Below are positions 7,663 through 16,286 of a stretch of 47,714 nucleotides of DNA, in pieces. The notes under the pieces are model-generated. The model was given only the letters and a program-made list of their open reading frames with translations, was not told where the DNA came from and ran no database searches. Source of the stretch: Drouetiella hepatica Uher 2000/2452. GTDB taxonomy: Bacteria; Cyanobacteriota; Cyanobacteriia; Elainellales; Elainellaceae. How positions within the stretch are numbered: position 1 is the first letter of the stretch; the number at the start of each line of letters is the position of its first letter. The stretch lies in NCBI GenBank assembly GCA_019359505.1, contig JAHHHD010000039.1, positions 1-47,714 on the forward strand, read 5' to 3'. A program made the translations under genes and the position numbers.

Positions 7663-8007
7663 TCACCCCCGCAGCCGATACCGCTGCAAAATCCGCATCA
7701 CCTCACCCGATCGCGGTTGCGGGAATTCTCCAGGACGGGGCAAATTGCGACTCCAGTCGGTGACATTGGCAAAGCCGCGCCGCTGGAGTTCATAGAGGGT
7801 TTCCAGCGCACCTGCCTCGGAGGCAATCACGAGCACATAGAGAAGTTCGCGATCGCCCTTGGCACGGGAGGAGTCAAGAGTAGAGGAGTCAGAAGCCAGG
7901 AGATTAGAAGCCAGAAATTCAGAATTCTGACTCCTGAATCCTGCCTTCTGCCCTCCTAAATTCAACAAAAACCGATCGGCATAATCCAACTGAAACGCAT
8001 TAATCAT
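7663..8007 (-). CDS. Hypothetical protein with an in-frame repeat insertion
   Basis: 114 residues from the ATG at 8007 ('MINAFQLDYADRFLLNLGG'). The frame is open upstream to 8070, but the upstream peptide is low-complexity and unconvincing. The conserved-looking parts are the N-terminal 18 residues and the C-terminal 'RELLYVLVIASEAGALETLYELQRRGF' to 'GEVMRILQRYRLRG'. I do not recognise a function. Between them, residues about 19-52 are encoded by a repetitive sequence at 7868-7957 (GAATTCTGACTCCTGAATCC-like), a common short repeat of cyanobacterial genomes, so the protein appears to carry an inserted repeat-encoded loop. Confidence 0.6.
   Translation of the reverse strand: MINAFQLDYADRFLLNLGGQKAGFRSQNSEFLASNLLASDSSTLDSSRAKGDRELLYVLVIASEAGALETLYELQRRGFANVTDWSRNLPRPGEFPQPRSGEVMRILQRYRLRG
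7868..7957. repeat. Short degenerate repeat (GGAGTCAGAAG / CTTCTGACTCC type) within a coding frame
   Basis: The stretch contains imperfect direct and inverted copies of GAGTCAGAAGCCAG and GAATTCTGACTCCTGAATCC. Such heptamer-like runs are frequent intergenic repeats in filamentous cyanobacteria. Here it lies in frame inside the gene at 7663-8007. Confidence 0.55.
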
Positions 8008-8293
8008 CAGAGTTCTCCTGGTTTTGGGTTTCGGGAAGGAAACCCAAAAACCTAGCCGCCCCGAAAGCATGAAGCATCAGAGCGGCTAAAAGGAGTGTTA
8101 AAATTCCTCATTAGCCACCAGACTGCCGCACCGCAGTTTGGTGGTTAGCTACTCATCGCTGTTGTCGCAGCTTTGAGTAGCGCTAGATTTTTGGGATTCA
8201 GCTACCGCAGGGCGAGTTGCAAATAGCTATAACGTGTGAGCATATAGGAAAAGCGGGCGATCGTCAAGGGGGCGATCGGTTAGATGTTTTCGA

Positions 8294-8453
8294 GCGTTGC
8301 TGAATATATGAATGCTCCCCAACCCCCCAATTCTGGGGGACTTTGAAGGTTCGGAAGTCCCCCAGAATTGGGGGCTTAGCGCCTGCGGCAAGCAAGAAAA
8401 GGGGGCGAGAGAACTGACAACTCAGATAGATTCATACTTCAATTCAGCAACGC
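8294..8453 (+). repeat. MITE-like element with GCGTTGCTGAAT terminal repeats
   Basis: Perfect 12-bp inverted ends: GCGTTGCTGAAT at 8294-8305 and ATTCAGCAACGC at 8442-8453. Inside (8314-8376) is the palindrome CCCCAACCCCCCAATTCTGG / CCCCCAGAATTGGGGG shared with the element at 4330-4462. The rest of the 8008-8467 intergenic space has no gene that I can support; a second loose stem (CCACCAGACTGC / GCAGTTTGGTGG) lies near 8115-8143. Confidence 0.7.
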
Positions 8454-8467
8454 CCTTTGTCGATCGA

Positions 8468-9820
8468 TTAGCGATCGCCCAGCGAGTCAAACCTGAGTGC
8501 CTGACCCCGCACTGCCGTATTTAGCTTGCCGCGATCGTAGACAATTTGACCCCCAACGATCGTCACCACCGGATAACCTGTGAGGTTCCAGCCCTCAAAG
8601 GAACTCCAGCCGCATTTGGTTTGCAGCTCCTCCCGCAGCACCGGACGATAGGTTTCCAAATCCACCAGCACCAGATCGGCATCGTAGCCAGGAGCGATCG
8701 CCCCTTTACTAGGAATCCCGTAGGCTTGAGCCACCGCTGTAGACATCCAGTTTGCCACCTGAGCCACGGTGCAGCGTCCTTGCATTGCCTGGGTCAGCAT
8801 CAGCGGCAGGGAGGTCTCAACACCCGGCATCCCGGAAGGTGTGTTGGGATAGTCTTGAGCCTTTTCCTCTAGCGTGTGCGGAGCGTGATCGGTGGCAATG
8901 AAGTCGATAACGCCATCCTTGAGCGCTTGCCAGAGGACTTCGTTATCGTGGGGCGATCGCAGCGGCGGATTCATCTGGGCAAAACTGCCGATCGTCTCAT
9001 AGGCGCTAGTGTTCAGCAGCAGATGTTGCGGCGTCACTTCTGCCGTCACCCAGGCGGGCTTGTCCTGGCGCAGCAGATCGGCTTCCTCGGCGGTTGAAAG
9101 ATGCAAAATATGCAGCCGTCGCTGATATTTTTTGGATAGCTTCAGGGCAAGCTGAGTCGCCAGCAATGCCGCCTGGTTATCCTGTATCTGAGAATGGATG
9201 GCGCGATCGGTGATTCCAGCGAACTGTTCGCGGCGCTGACGGATGCGCTCCTGGTCTTCGGCATGGACGGCAATCAGGCGATCGCCCATCGCAAAGATTT
9301 TTTCCAGCGCCGCCTCCTGATCGACCAACAGCGCCCCATGCATTGACCCCATGAAAATCTTGATGCCTGGAGTGGGATGAGCCGCAATCAAATCGGGTAA
9401 GCCTTCTGCCGTTGCGCCAATAAAAAAGCCGTAGTTCACCAGACACTTCTCGGCGGCACGGCGCAGCTTGTCGTCTAGGGCGGCTTGCGTGGTGGTCAGT
9501 GGCTTAGTGTTGGGCATCTCCAGAAATGAGGTGACGCCGCCTTTGGCACAGGCGCAGCTTGCCGTAAACAGATCCTCTTTGTACTCCAGCCCTGGCTCCC
9601 GAAAATGCACCTGCGGATCGATCACTCCCGGCAACAAAGTCAGTCCGGTTGCGTCAATTTCCTGATGGGTCGGATCTTCTCCGTCGGGTAGCGAGATCCT
9701 GATTTCTGGGGCAACCTGGACAATCTGGCGATCGCACACCTCCACATCTCCTATCAAAAACTCTCCATTCGGCTGGAGAATACGCGCATGGCGAATCAAT
9801 AAACGGGTAGAAACAGTCAT
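8468..9820 (-). CDS. pyrC: Dihydroorotase
   Basis: A 450-residue amidohydrolase catalysing cyclisation of carbamoyl-aspartate to dihydroorotate in pyrimidine synthesis. Visible family motifs: 'GVIDPQVHFREPG' (metal-binding strand 1, where the usual HxH is Gln-x-His), 'EMPNTKPLTT', 'GIKIFMGSMHG' with the candidate carboxylated Lys, 'IAVHAEDQERI', 'LHILHLSTAEE' and 'ATDHAPHTLEEKA' with the catalytic Asp. The Gln-x-His form is, as I recall, normal in one dihydroorotase subgroup, so the enzyme is probably active. Start is the ATG at 9820. It is transcribed away from lepB. Confidence 0.92.
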   Translation of the reverse strand: MTVSTRLLIRHARILQPNGEFLIGDVEVCDRQIVQVAPEIRISLPDGEDPTHQEIDATGLTLLPGVIDPQVHFREPGLEYKEDLFTASCACAKGGVTSFLEMPNTKPLTTTQAALDDKLRRAAEKCLVNYGFFIGATAEGLPDLIAAHPTPGIKIFMGSMHGALLVDQEAALEKIFAMGDRLIAVHAEDQERIRQRREQFAGITDRAIHSQIQDNQAALLATQLALKLSKKYQRRLHILHLSTAEEADLLRQDKPAWVTAEVTPQHLLLNTSAYETIGSFAQMNPPLRSPHDNEVLWQALKDGVIDFIATDHAPHTLEEKAQDYPNTPSGMPGVETSLPLMLTQAMQGRCTVAQVANWMSTAVAQAYGIPSKGAIAPGYDADLVLVDLETYRPVLREELQTKCGWSSFEGWNLTGYPVVTIVGGQIVYDRGKLNTAVRGQALRFDSLGDR

Positions 9821-10135
9821 AATGAACGCAGCTACAGCAGAGGTGGGGAAAATAAGAAAGTTTAGAGGAGCAACAAAGTCAAGATTTGAGCGCTAGATCC
9901 AAAAAATGTAGCAGATTTAAGTCACGAACTCTCTTAGGGTAGTATCGTATGACAGAATTACTGTACTGTTTTGGGTCAAGCTTAATCGTCATTTAGCATT
10001 GTTTTTAGCTACGATTCTTTAGCAATGTGATTTAACAATGTAGCTTTTCGACCTTCAGACTGCCTCAGCCCAAAGCTTACGATCGCTTCTGTTCCATTCT
10101 GATGCCCGATATAAGGCTGATATTTAGAGCAACTG
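9821..10135. other. Divergent promoter region of pyrC and lepB
   Basis: 315 bp with no gene. It must hold the promoters of both genes, but I see no strong -35/-10 pair and no palindromic operator. Confidence 0.4.
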
Positions 10136-10816
10136 ATGTCTACGAATCCCGATCAAAATTCTCCTTCAGACCCAGGCAACCCATTTTTATCTAGCTCCTC
10201 GGAGTCTACCGAGCAGGTTGGAGGGAATGGCACAGCGCCCAAACCCGTCCATCCGCCGCCACTCAAGCCTGAAAACGGTTGGGTAGAAGCTGCTAAAACG
10301 ATCGGATTAAGCCTAATCCTGGCGTTGGGCATCCGACAATTTGTGGCGGAGGCTCGCTACATTCCCTCAGAATCAATGGTGCCAACGCTGGTTATTAACG
10401 ATCGCCTCATGGTCGAAAAAATTACCTACTTGTTCCATTCACCTGAACGCGGGGACATCGTGGTTTTCTGGCCGCCTGACAACGTTTCTGAGGTCTGCCA
10501 GGGTCAGCCTAACCCCAATCGACAGAAGGATGCCTTCATTAAGCGGGTGATTGGTCTGCCAGGAGAAAAGGTCGAGGTGAGAGACGGCAAAGTATTGATC
10601 AATGATCAGGAATTGCCTGAAAACTACACCGAAGAACCGTCAAGAGATCCTTGGGGGCCACAAATCGTGCCGCCCAACTCTTATCTGATGATGGGCGACA
10701 ACCGCAACAATAGCTGTGATAGCCGCCGCTGGGGGTTTATACCTCGGAGCGAAATTATCGGCAGAGCTGCATTTCGATTCTGGCCGATCGATCGTATCGG
10801 CACTTTGGGGAAGTAG
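10136..10816 (+). CDS. lepB: Signal peptidase I
   Basis: A 226-residue membrane-bound serine protease that removes signal peptides from exported proteins. A Pro/Ser-rich cytosolic N-terminus (1-48) precedes a single membrane helix at about 52-70. The catalytic Ser80 is in 'IPSESMVPTL', the general-base Lys136 in 'FIKRVIGLPGEKV', and box E 'MGDNRNNSCDSRRWGFI' follows. Length and order fit cyanobacterial type I signal peptidases. psbQ, encoding a lipoprotein, follows 60-90 bp downstream. Confidence 0.95.
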   Translation: MSTNPDQNSPSDPGNPFLSSSSESTEQVGGNGTAPKPVHPPPLKPENGWVEAAKTIGLSLILALGIRQFVAEARYIPSESMVPTLVINDRLMVEKITYLFHSPERGDIVVFWPPDNVSEVCQGQPNPNRQKDAFIKRVIGLPGEKVEVRDGKVLINDQELPENYTEEPSRDPWGPQIVPPNSYLMMGDNRNNSCDSRRWGFIPRSEIIGRAAFRFWPIDRIGTLGK

Positions 10817-10909
10817 GGCTGAGATTAATCGATCTGGCTTAGCGCACTCGCTAGCCGAAAAGGGTAAGATTTTCTCATGTTGAGTAAGATATGGATGTCG
10901 GTCTTGGAT

Positions 10910-11353
10910 ATGAGACGTTTTCGATCGATTTTAGCTTTGTGTCTAGTGCTAGTCGCCACCCTGCTGGTTAGCTGTGGCAGCCCTACGCCAGTGGCGAAAG
11001 GGCCGCTCTACTCAGATATTCAACTGACTCAGATTCAGAAGTCTGCGGCAGATATTCAGGAATTGCGCGATCGCCTGATTGAGCTGCCCCCCATGATTCA
11101 AGCCAATAAGTGGGTTGATGTTGGAACGTTTATTCACGGGCCTTTGGGCGAACTGCGGGCGAAGATGGCTCGTTTGTCTCGCACGCTGGTACCAGAGGCT
11201 CAAGCCAGCGCAGCGAAAGCAGCCAAAGATGTCTTTGGTCATTTGAATGCGATCGATGAAGCAGCTCAAGCGCAAGATATTCAGAAAGCCTTGAGGAACT
11301 ACAATGAGGCTCTAAAAGACTTCGATGCCTTCTTTAAAGTAATTCCTGGTTGA
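10910..11353 (+). CDS. psbQ: Photosystem II extrinsic lipoprotein PsbQ (CyanoQ)
   Basis: 147 residues from the ATG at 10910; the frame extends to an ATG at 10877, but Met-Arg-Arg-Phe-Arg-Ser gives the better lipoprotein signal. The lipobox is 'LLVSC', so it should be acylated and tethered on the lumenal side of thylakoids. The mature part is a four-helix bundle pattern ('YSDIQLTQIQKSAADIQEL', 'LGELRAKMARLSRTLVP', 'NYNEALKDFDAFFKVIPG'), as in CyanoQ, which stabilises the oxygen-evolving complex. A strong hairpin terminator follows. Confidence 0.9.
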   Translation: MRRFRSILALCLVLVATLLVSCGSPTPVAKGPLYSDIQLTQIQKSAADIQELRDRLIELPPMIQANKWVDVGTFIHGPLGELRAKMARLSRTLVPEAQASAAKAAKDVFGHLNAIDEAAQAQDIQKALRNYNEALKDFDAFFKVIPG

Positions 11354-11380
11354 GATTGTTCCAGATAAAACTTAATCTTT

Positions 11381-11415
11381 CAAAAGTGCGTTAGGCAATG
11401 CTTGACGCACTTTTG
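11381..11415 (+). terminator. psbQ terminator
   Basis: Arms CAAAAGTGCGT (11381-11391) and ACGCACTTTTG (11405-11415) pair perfectly and lie 28 bp after the psbQ stop, with a short T-run in the descending arm. Confidence 0.75.
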
Positions 11416-11462
11416 CTTAGACCGATGCTTAGACCGATGCTTAGACCGATGCTTAGACCGAT
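11415..11462 (+). repeat. Four perfect copies of a 12-bp tandem repeat
   Basis: GCTTAGACCGAT repeats four times without a mismatch, starting at the last base of the psbQ terminator and ending 34 bp before the next gene. Confidence 0.9.
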
Positions 11463-11496
11463 GTTCAAGACAGCATGGTGATGCCAATCTAAATTG

Positions 11497-12600
11497 ATGA
11501 GTCAGCAAGTTGTCATCATTGGATGCGGAATTGTGGGTGCGACGATCGCCTACGAACTCAGCCAAATTCCAGGTTTAAAGATTACTGTTCTCGATCGCCA
11601 GCCTCCTGCCCAAGCTTCTACCGGAGCTGCATTGGGAGTTTTGATGGGCGTGATTAGCCAGAAAATCAAGGGCAGAGCATGGGCAATGCGGCAGTCTAGC
11701 CTTCAGCGCTACGCTACGTTGCTGCCGGAGCTAGAGGCGATCGGACTGGAGGTTCCTCACAATCGGCAGGGAATTTTGCGGCTGTGCTTTGAGGGTGAAG
11801 ATCGGGCAGGTTGGCAGGCTTTGCAAGAAATCCGTCAGGCTCAAGGGTGGCGGCTCGAAATTTGGGAGAGCGATCGCCTTCAGTTTTCCTGTCCACAGGT
11901 GATGAACTCCCGTGTCACAGGCGCAATCTATTCGCCTCAAGATACGCAGATTGACCCTACAGCGCTGACCTTGGCGTTAGTCAAAGCGAGTCAGCAAAAC
12001 GGTGTGACTTTTCATTTCAATGAAGAAGCGAAGGATTTTGAATTTGCCCTCAATGGCTTTGAGCAGAAAACCTGTCAAGCCGTTCAAACCCAAACCGATC
12101 GCTTCTCTACCGATTGGGTAGTGATTGCCGCAGGTCTGGGTTCAACGGCGCTGACTCAAATTTCTCCGCAGCCGTTAGAAATCCGTCCGGTTCTGGGACA
12201 GGCTCTGCGCGTGAAATTAGCTCAGCCTTTGGGCGATCGCGTCTTTCAGCCTGTAATTACCGGAGAAGATATCCACATTGTGCCCTTGGGAAACGGGGAG
12301 TATTGGGTTGGGGCAACGGTGGAATTTCCTACGGATGCTGGAGAAGTTGTGGCAGAGAACGATCGCCTTCAGGAAGTTTGGCAAGGGGCGATCGCGCTTT
12401 GTCCTGCCCTAGCTGAGGCAAAAATTCTGCAAACCTGGTCAGGGTTACGCCCACGTCCTCACAATCGCCCTGCACCGATCGTTGAGCCGCTGATGGGCTA
12501 TGCCAATATCTTGCTGGCGACGGGGCATTACCGCAACGGCGTTTTGCTGGCTCCGGCGACTGCTCAGCAGATTCGGGAGATGATTTTGAGTGAGAAATAG
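11497..12600 (+). CDS. FAD-dependent oxidoreductase, D-amino acid/glycine oxidase (ThiO/DadA-like) family
   Basis: 367 residues from the ATG at 11497 (a TTG one codon earlier is also in frame). The N-terminus has the Rossmann FAD motif 'VVIIGCGIVGATIAYELS' with the Glu/Asp-type strand end ('ITVLDRQ'). Later come 'TDWVVIAAGLGS' (ATG-like second FAD motif), 'RPVLGQALRV' and 'YWVGATVEF', and the C-terminal 'LATGHYRNGVLLAPATAQQI', which is very typical of glycine oxidase/ThiO and related DAO enzymes. It is not fused to ThiG here. The substrate is uncertain: glycine oxidation for thiazole synthesis is the leading option. Confidence 0.8.
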   Translation: MSQQVVIIGCGIVGATIAYELSQIPGLKITVLDRQPPAQASTGAALGVLMGVISQKIKGRAWAMRQSSLQRYATLLPELEAIGLEVPHNRQGILRLCFEGEDRAGWQALQEIRQAQGWRLEIWESDRLQFSCPQVMNSRVTGAIYSPQDTQIDPTALTLALVKASQQNGVTFHFNEEAKDFEFALNGFEQKTCQAVQTQTDRFSTDWVVIAAGLGSTALTQISPQPLEIRPVLGQALRVKLAQPLGDRVFQPVITGEDIHIVPLGNGEYWVGATVEFPTDAGEVVAENDRLQEVWQGAIALCPALAEAKILQTWSGLRPRPHNRPAPIVEPLMGYANILLATGHYRNGVLLAPATAQQIREMILSEK

Positions 12601-12638
12601 CGCTACAGTCAGTGAAAGGCGGTAGAAGTGACAAGTAA

Positions 12639-12751
12639 TAGGACTTACGCCGAAGAGATCCCCCAACCCCCTTAAAAAGGGGGCTTTAGAGGTTTCCCTT
12701 TTAAGGGGGCTAGGGGGAGCGAGGTTTTAAGCGTTAAGTGCGTAGGGTCTA
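12639..12751 (+). repeat. MITE-like element with GGACTTACGC ends and CCCCC/GGGGG core
   Basis: Left end TAGGACTTACGC (12639-12650), right end GCGTAGGGTCTA (12740-12751, 9 of 12 matching the inverted left end). The interior is a palindrome of CCCCCAACCCCCTTAAAAAG and CTTTTAAGGGGGCTAGGGGG type. The ends are the same family as the elements at 389 and 26126, but the interior is of the C-rich type. Confidence 0.6.
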
Positions 12752-12780
12752 AGTAGACGTGAAAGACAGTAAAGCTGGAG

Positions 12781-13437
12781 ATGAATCCTATGTTTGCAGT
12801 CATTACACCTGAGAAGATTCACCTCCCTCCAGGCACAGTCGTGCGGCTATGCGGCAGTTGGCGAGACTACCGGGCGCTAGTGGAGCAGTTGGGCGATCGC
12901 CAGCTTCCCCGGATTAAGTATCGACCTGGAGAAATTTTGTTAATGTCCCCTCTACCTCAGCACGGACGACAAGCAGACATAATTTCAGAGGTTGCGAAGG
13001 TCTTGCTTGATCATTCGGAGCAAGACTATACAGCCTTTACCCCTATTACTATGGATTTGCCAGAAGTGCAGGGAATTGAGCCAGACTACTGTTTCTACAT
13101 TGACAACTGGGCGGCGATCGCAGGTAAAGACCGCATAGATTGGCGTATTGATCCACCACCTGATTTAGTCATCGAAATTGATGTCACGAGCTACACGGAC
13201 GTAACCGATTATTTACCGTATCGGGTACCCGAAGTTTGGCTATTTAAGAATAATCAGCTCAAAATTTACGCTCTGCAAAATGATGGAGAAAATGATGCTT
13301 ATGTTCTGCAAGCAAGCAGCCGCTATTTCCCCGGTGTAGATGTTGCCGGGATGATTTTAGAGTGTCTGCAAATGGCTGGCGATCGCGGGACGAGTCATGC
13401 AATTCGATCGCTACGGCAAAAGCTAGCGGATAATTAA
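12781..13437 (+). CDS. Uma2-family (DUF820) restriction-endonuclease-like protein
   Basis: A 218-residue protein of the PD-(D/E)XK-fold Uma2 family, which is hugely expanded in cyanobacteria and whose role is unclear. The core is visible: 'GIEPDYCFYIDN' supplies the first Asp, 'PPDLVIEIDVTS' the E-x-D/K-like second motif, and 'YRVPEVWLFKNNQLKIY' the third strand. It carries an N-terminal extension compared with the shorter paralogue at 21814. An internal start at Met4 (12790) is possible. Confidence 0.85.
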   Translation: MNPMFAVITPEKIHLPPGTVVRLCGSWRDYRALVEQLGDRQLPRIKYRPGEILLMSPLPQHGRQADIISEVAKVLLDHSEQDYTAFTPITMDLPEVQGIEPDYCFYIDNWAAIAGKDRIDWRIDPPPDLVIEIDVTSYTDVTDYLPYRVPEVWLFKNNQLKIYALQNDGENDAYVLQASSRYFPGVDVAGMILECLQMAGDRGTSHAIRSLRQKLADN

Positions 13438-13538
13438 GCGCCTATTCCATGAGATCGTCTGGTGCGGGTTCGCCGGGATAGAAGCCACAGGGCGATCGAA
13501 ACCTGAAGGCTACTCAATTCTAGACCTTGCGATTCGCT

Positions 13539-16286
13539 TCAACTTAACTGCTGCAACAGCCGCCCTGCTGCTTCGTAAGTGACTTTGTACGTATACTCGC
13601 CGCCGTCGCAGGTGGCTAACTGCCGCGCTTTCTGGGCATACTTCAACGCCTCTGGATGATTGCCCCGCGCTAGCGCCTGCTCTGCCAGAAATAGCTGCAC
13701 ATCCGCGCCTTGCAGCACATAGCCGCTGCGCTCTGCAATCGCCTCTGCCTCTGCTGCCAGACACAGTGCTTCTTCGGGCTGCCCTTGGTCTACGCGCAAC
13801 CGGGCTAGATCTAGCAGGATATCGGCTTCTGTATCTACTAAATTGATCGCTCGGCAACGGGTCATAGCTTCGCTCAGGTGGTGGTCGCTCTGCTCCAGAT
13901 TGCCGTTGACTCGGTGGGCGGCTCCTAGTAACCAGTGCGATCGAACATAGAATCGTTCAACTGGATAGTTGGTACGAGCAAATTCATCAGCCAGTTCCAG
14001 CGATCGCTCAGCCGCTGCCAGTGCCGTTGCTGCTGCCTGAGTGTCCCCTATCCGCACTCGCAGCAGGGCACTCAAGGATCGATAATCCCATGTAGGGCCT
14101 TGACCCTGAACCTGATTTCCCTTTTCAAACAGTCCCAGAGCCTTGTCCAACGCTGCCTCAGCCCCCACTCCCCGGTAAGCCAGCAGTCGCCCCAACTCCT
14201 GATGCCCGACCGCCTCCCTGAACTCATCCTCAATCTCCTGGCAGAGGGCGATCCGGCGGCGCAGGTTGGCTTCAGCCGCTTGCAGGGCACCGATCGGGAG
14301 TTGTACCATGTAAGCCAGGTTTCCCAGTCCGATCGCCCAATTTTTCTTATTCCCCTGCTGTTCTTGAATCGCATTCTGTTGCTCAAACAACGGCACTGCC
14401 TGTGCGGGCTGACCGTTGAGGCTGTAGCTGTTCGCCAGTGCGGTCAATGTCCAGGCTTGATTACCCTGATCCTGAAGCTGTGGAAGATGGTCTTCGCCTT
14501 GGGGGAAGAGGGCACGCAGCAGTTCAATCCGGAGTGAGTAGGCTCCGAGTTGGTAGTAGGTTGCCTGTTCAATGCGATCGCGAAACAACACAAATGCTTC
14601 GTCATACTGCCCCGATCGCACCATGTGATGATACAGCTCAATCACCGGAGCCAGATCAGCTAGCGTCTGCACCTTTTCTACTGCGGGTACAGCAATAAAA
14701 TAGATTTGCAATTGCTGGTGGGCACTGGTGCGGTCTGAGTCGCCCATGCGGTCATAGGCATAGCGGCGGACGATCGGGTGCAGGTCGAAGCGTTGGGTAG
14801 AGCGATCATAGTGCAGGAGTCCGCGATCGATCAGGTCGCGCAGATCTGTCTCTAACTCCCGATCCGCTGTTTCGCTAATCGCCTCCAATACTGCATAATC
14901 CACCGGACTGCGGAAACAGGCGATGCGGCTGAGCAACTGTCGCCGGAAATCGGTCAAGCTTTGATAAGACTGCTCCAGCACATGATGCTGCCGTTGCACC
15001 AAACCGCCCGTCAGATTCAGCCGCTGGGCAACTTTAATATCGCCCGGATTGCGAAAATCATTCACCACCAGCCCCGACAGCAGCCGCAAGCTGAGGGGAT
15101 GATAGCCATAATCCGCACAGGCTGTTTCAATCTCGGCGCGGTTTCCCCGGATGCCCTGACTGCGAAAGAAAGCCACCGCATCGGCAGGCTGCATCTGAGT
15201 TAGCTCTTCCTCTCGACAGCCTTGCAGCAAAGCTCCGCCCGTCAGCTCCACCGGACGCGGTCGCAAGCGAGTGGTCATCAGCACCTTGCCCCGCATCTGC
15301 GGCAGACTCGATAGGTTGCGGAGAAACTGTTCGGCATAGGGATTAATGCAGTCGCGATCGTTCTGGCGTTCCGTTCGTGCCAACTCATCCCCTTGATATG
15401 CCGCTCCCATGCTGCTATAGGCGCGCAGCTCTCGCTCAAACCCATCCATGACCAGCAACACGGGCGATCGGCTCAGCAGATCTAGCAATTGATCTAGCTG
15501 CTGCCGGGGCGGCATCTCTTTCGGCTCCCGACCCATCAAATAGGTCAACGTCACCCGCATAAAAGCGTTGAAATCCGCCTGCGGCTCATAAAAGCTCCAC
15601 CACACTACCTGCCGCCACTGCTGGCGGTTCACATCATGCAGCAGCCAGTACCAAGTCAGGGCACTTTTGCCAAACCCACCCAACGCCCGCAGCACCAACA
15701 AAGGCTGGCTGTCTTGATTCAGCCAATCGCTGAGCATCTGCCGTTCGGCAACTCGTCCGGTGAAGTGAGGCGGCATCCCGTAGGGGTGAGCCAACAGCCA
15801 TTGTCTAGGCGTATTTTCCTGGGGTGGCTTTGCCGCTGGGGGTTTGCCCAGTGCCGTCAAGAGCTGCGTCCAGGCAAAGATCGGATCGTCTGGGTCAATG
15901 AAGTTGAGATAAGTCAAATAGCCAATGTCAGGCGGAAGCTCACAGGATTCTTTGAGCAAAGGAAAAGGAATCAGCCGCAGCTCTTTATTCAGCGGATCGG
16001 GAGTCTGAAGCAGATAGCGCTCAAACTCTGTCCATTTGCTTTCCAAATAATTGGGAGTTAGCACCATCAGCGTTTTGCGGCTCGTGGTAGCAGCCCGCTT
16101 CAACTCTGAAATAGCAGGCGCTCCTATCCGAAAATCTCGATAGTCAATGCAGCACTTCAACCCAGCATCTTCCAATCGTCGCAGCAGTTCTCCTTTCACC
16201 CACTGATCTTTGGTGCTGTAGGAAATGAACACATCGTATTCATACGAATTCGAGTCAGAAGGCAGTTGCTTAGAGGAATGACTCAT
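13539..16286 (-). CDS. TIR-STAND NTPase-TPR protein
   Basis: 915 residues from the ATG at 16286 (a TTG at 16322 would add 12). The N-terminal TIR domain at about 15-95 has 'YDVFISYSTKDQ' (box 1), 'IDYRDFRIGAPAISEL' (BB loop) and 'ESKWTEFERYLL', whose Glu89 lies at the W+4 position of the NADase catalytic glutamate. The STAND NTPase has the P-loop 'ALGGFGKSAL' near 203-209, Walker B 'PVLLVMDGFERE' and 'VLMTTRLRPRP' as sensor. From about residue 580 to the end come TPR-like helical repeats ('ALANSYSLNGQPAQAVPLFE', 'AVGHQELGRLLAYRG'). This is an NLR-like architecture; the TIR may cleave NAD or only signal. A defence role is inferred from related systems, not shown here. Confidence 0.88.
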   Translation of the reverse strand: MSHSSKQLPSDSNSYEYDVFISYSTKDQWVKGELLRRLEDAGLKCCIDYRDFRIGAPAISELKRAATTSRKTLMVLTPNYLESKWTEFERYLLQTPDPLNKELRLIPFPLLKESCELPPDIGYLTYLNFIDPDDPIFAWTQLLTALGKPPAAKPPQENTPRQWLLAHPYGMPPHFTGRVAERQMLSDWLNQDSQPLLVLRALGGFGKSALTWYWLLHDVNRQQWRQVVWWSFYEPQADFNAFMRVTLTYLMGREPKEMPPRQQLDQLLDLLSRSPVLLVMDGFERELRAYSSMGAAYQGDELARTERQNDRDCINPYAEQFLRNLSSLPQMRGKVLMTTRLRPRPVELTGGALLQGCREEELTQMQPADAVAFFRSQGIRGNRAEIETACADYGYHPLSLRLLSGLVVNDFRNPGDIKVAQRLNLTGGLVQRQHHVLEQSYQSLTDFRRQLLSRIACFRSPVDYAVLEAISETADRELETDLRDLIDRGLLHYDRSTQRFDLHPIVRRYAYDRMGDSDRTSAHQQLQIYFIAVPAVEKVQTLADLAPVIELYHHMVRSGQYDEAFVLFRDRIEQATYYQLGAYSLRIELLRALFPQGEDHLPQLQDQGNQAWTLTALANSYSLNGQPAQAVPLFEQQNAIQEQQGNKKNWAIGLGNLAYMVQLPIGALQAAEANLRRRIALCQEIEDEFREAVGHQELGRLLAYRGVGAEAALDKALGLFEKGNQVQGQGPTWDYRSLSALLRVRIGDTQAAATALAAAERSLELADEFARTNYPVERFYVRSHWLLGAAHRVNGNLEQSDHHLSEAMTRCRAINLVDTEADILLDLARLRVDQGQPEEALCLAAEAEAIAERSGYVLQGADVQLFLAEQALARGNHPEALKYAQKARQLATCDGGEYTYKVTYEAAGRLLQQLS

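Noticed and set aside
13539-16286. Extended plus-strand frames within the TIR-STAND gene (for example 13935-14537)
   Set aside because: They are antisense to clearly conserved TIR, NTPase and TPR motifs.
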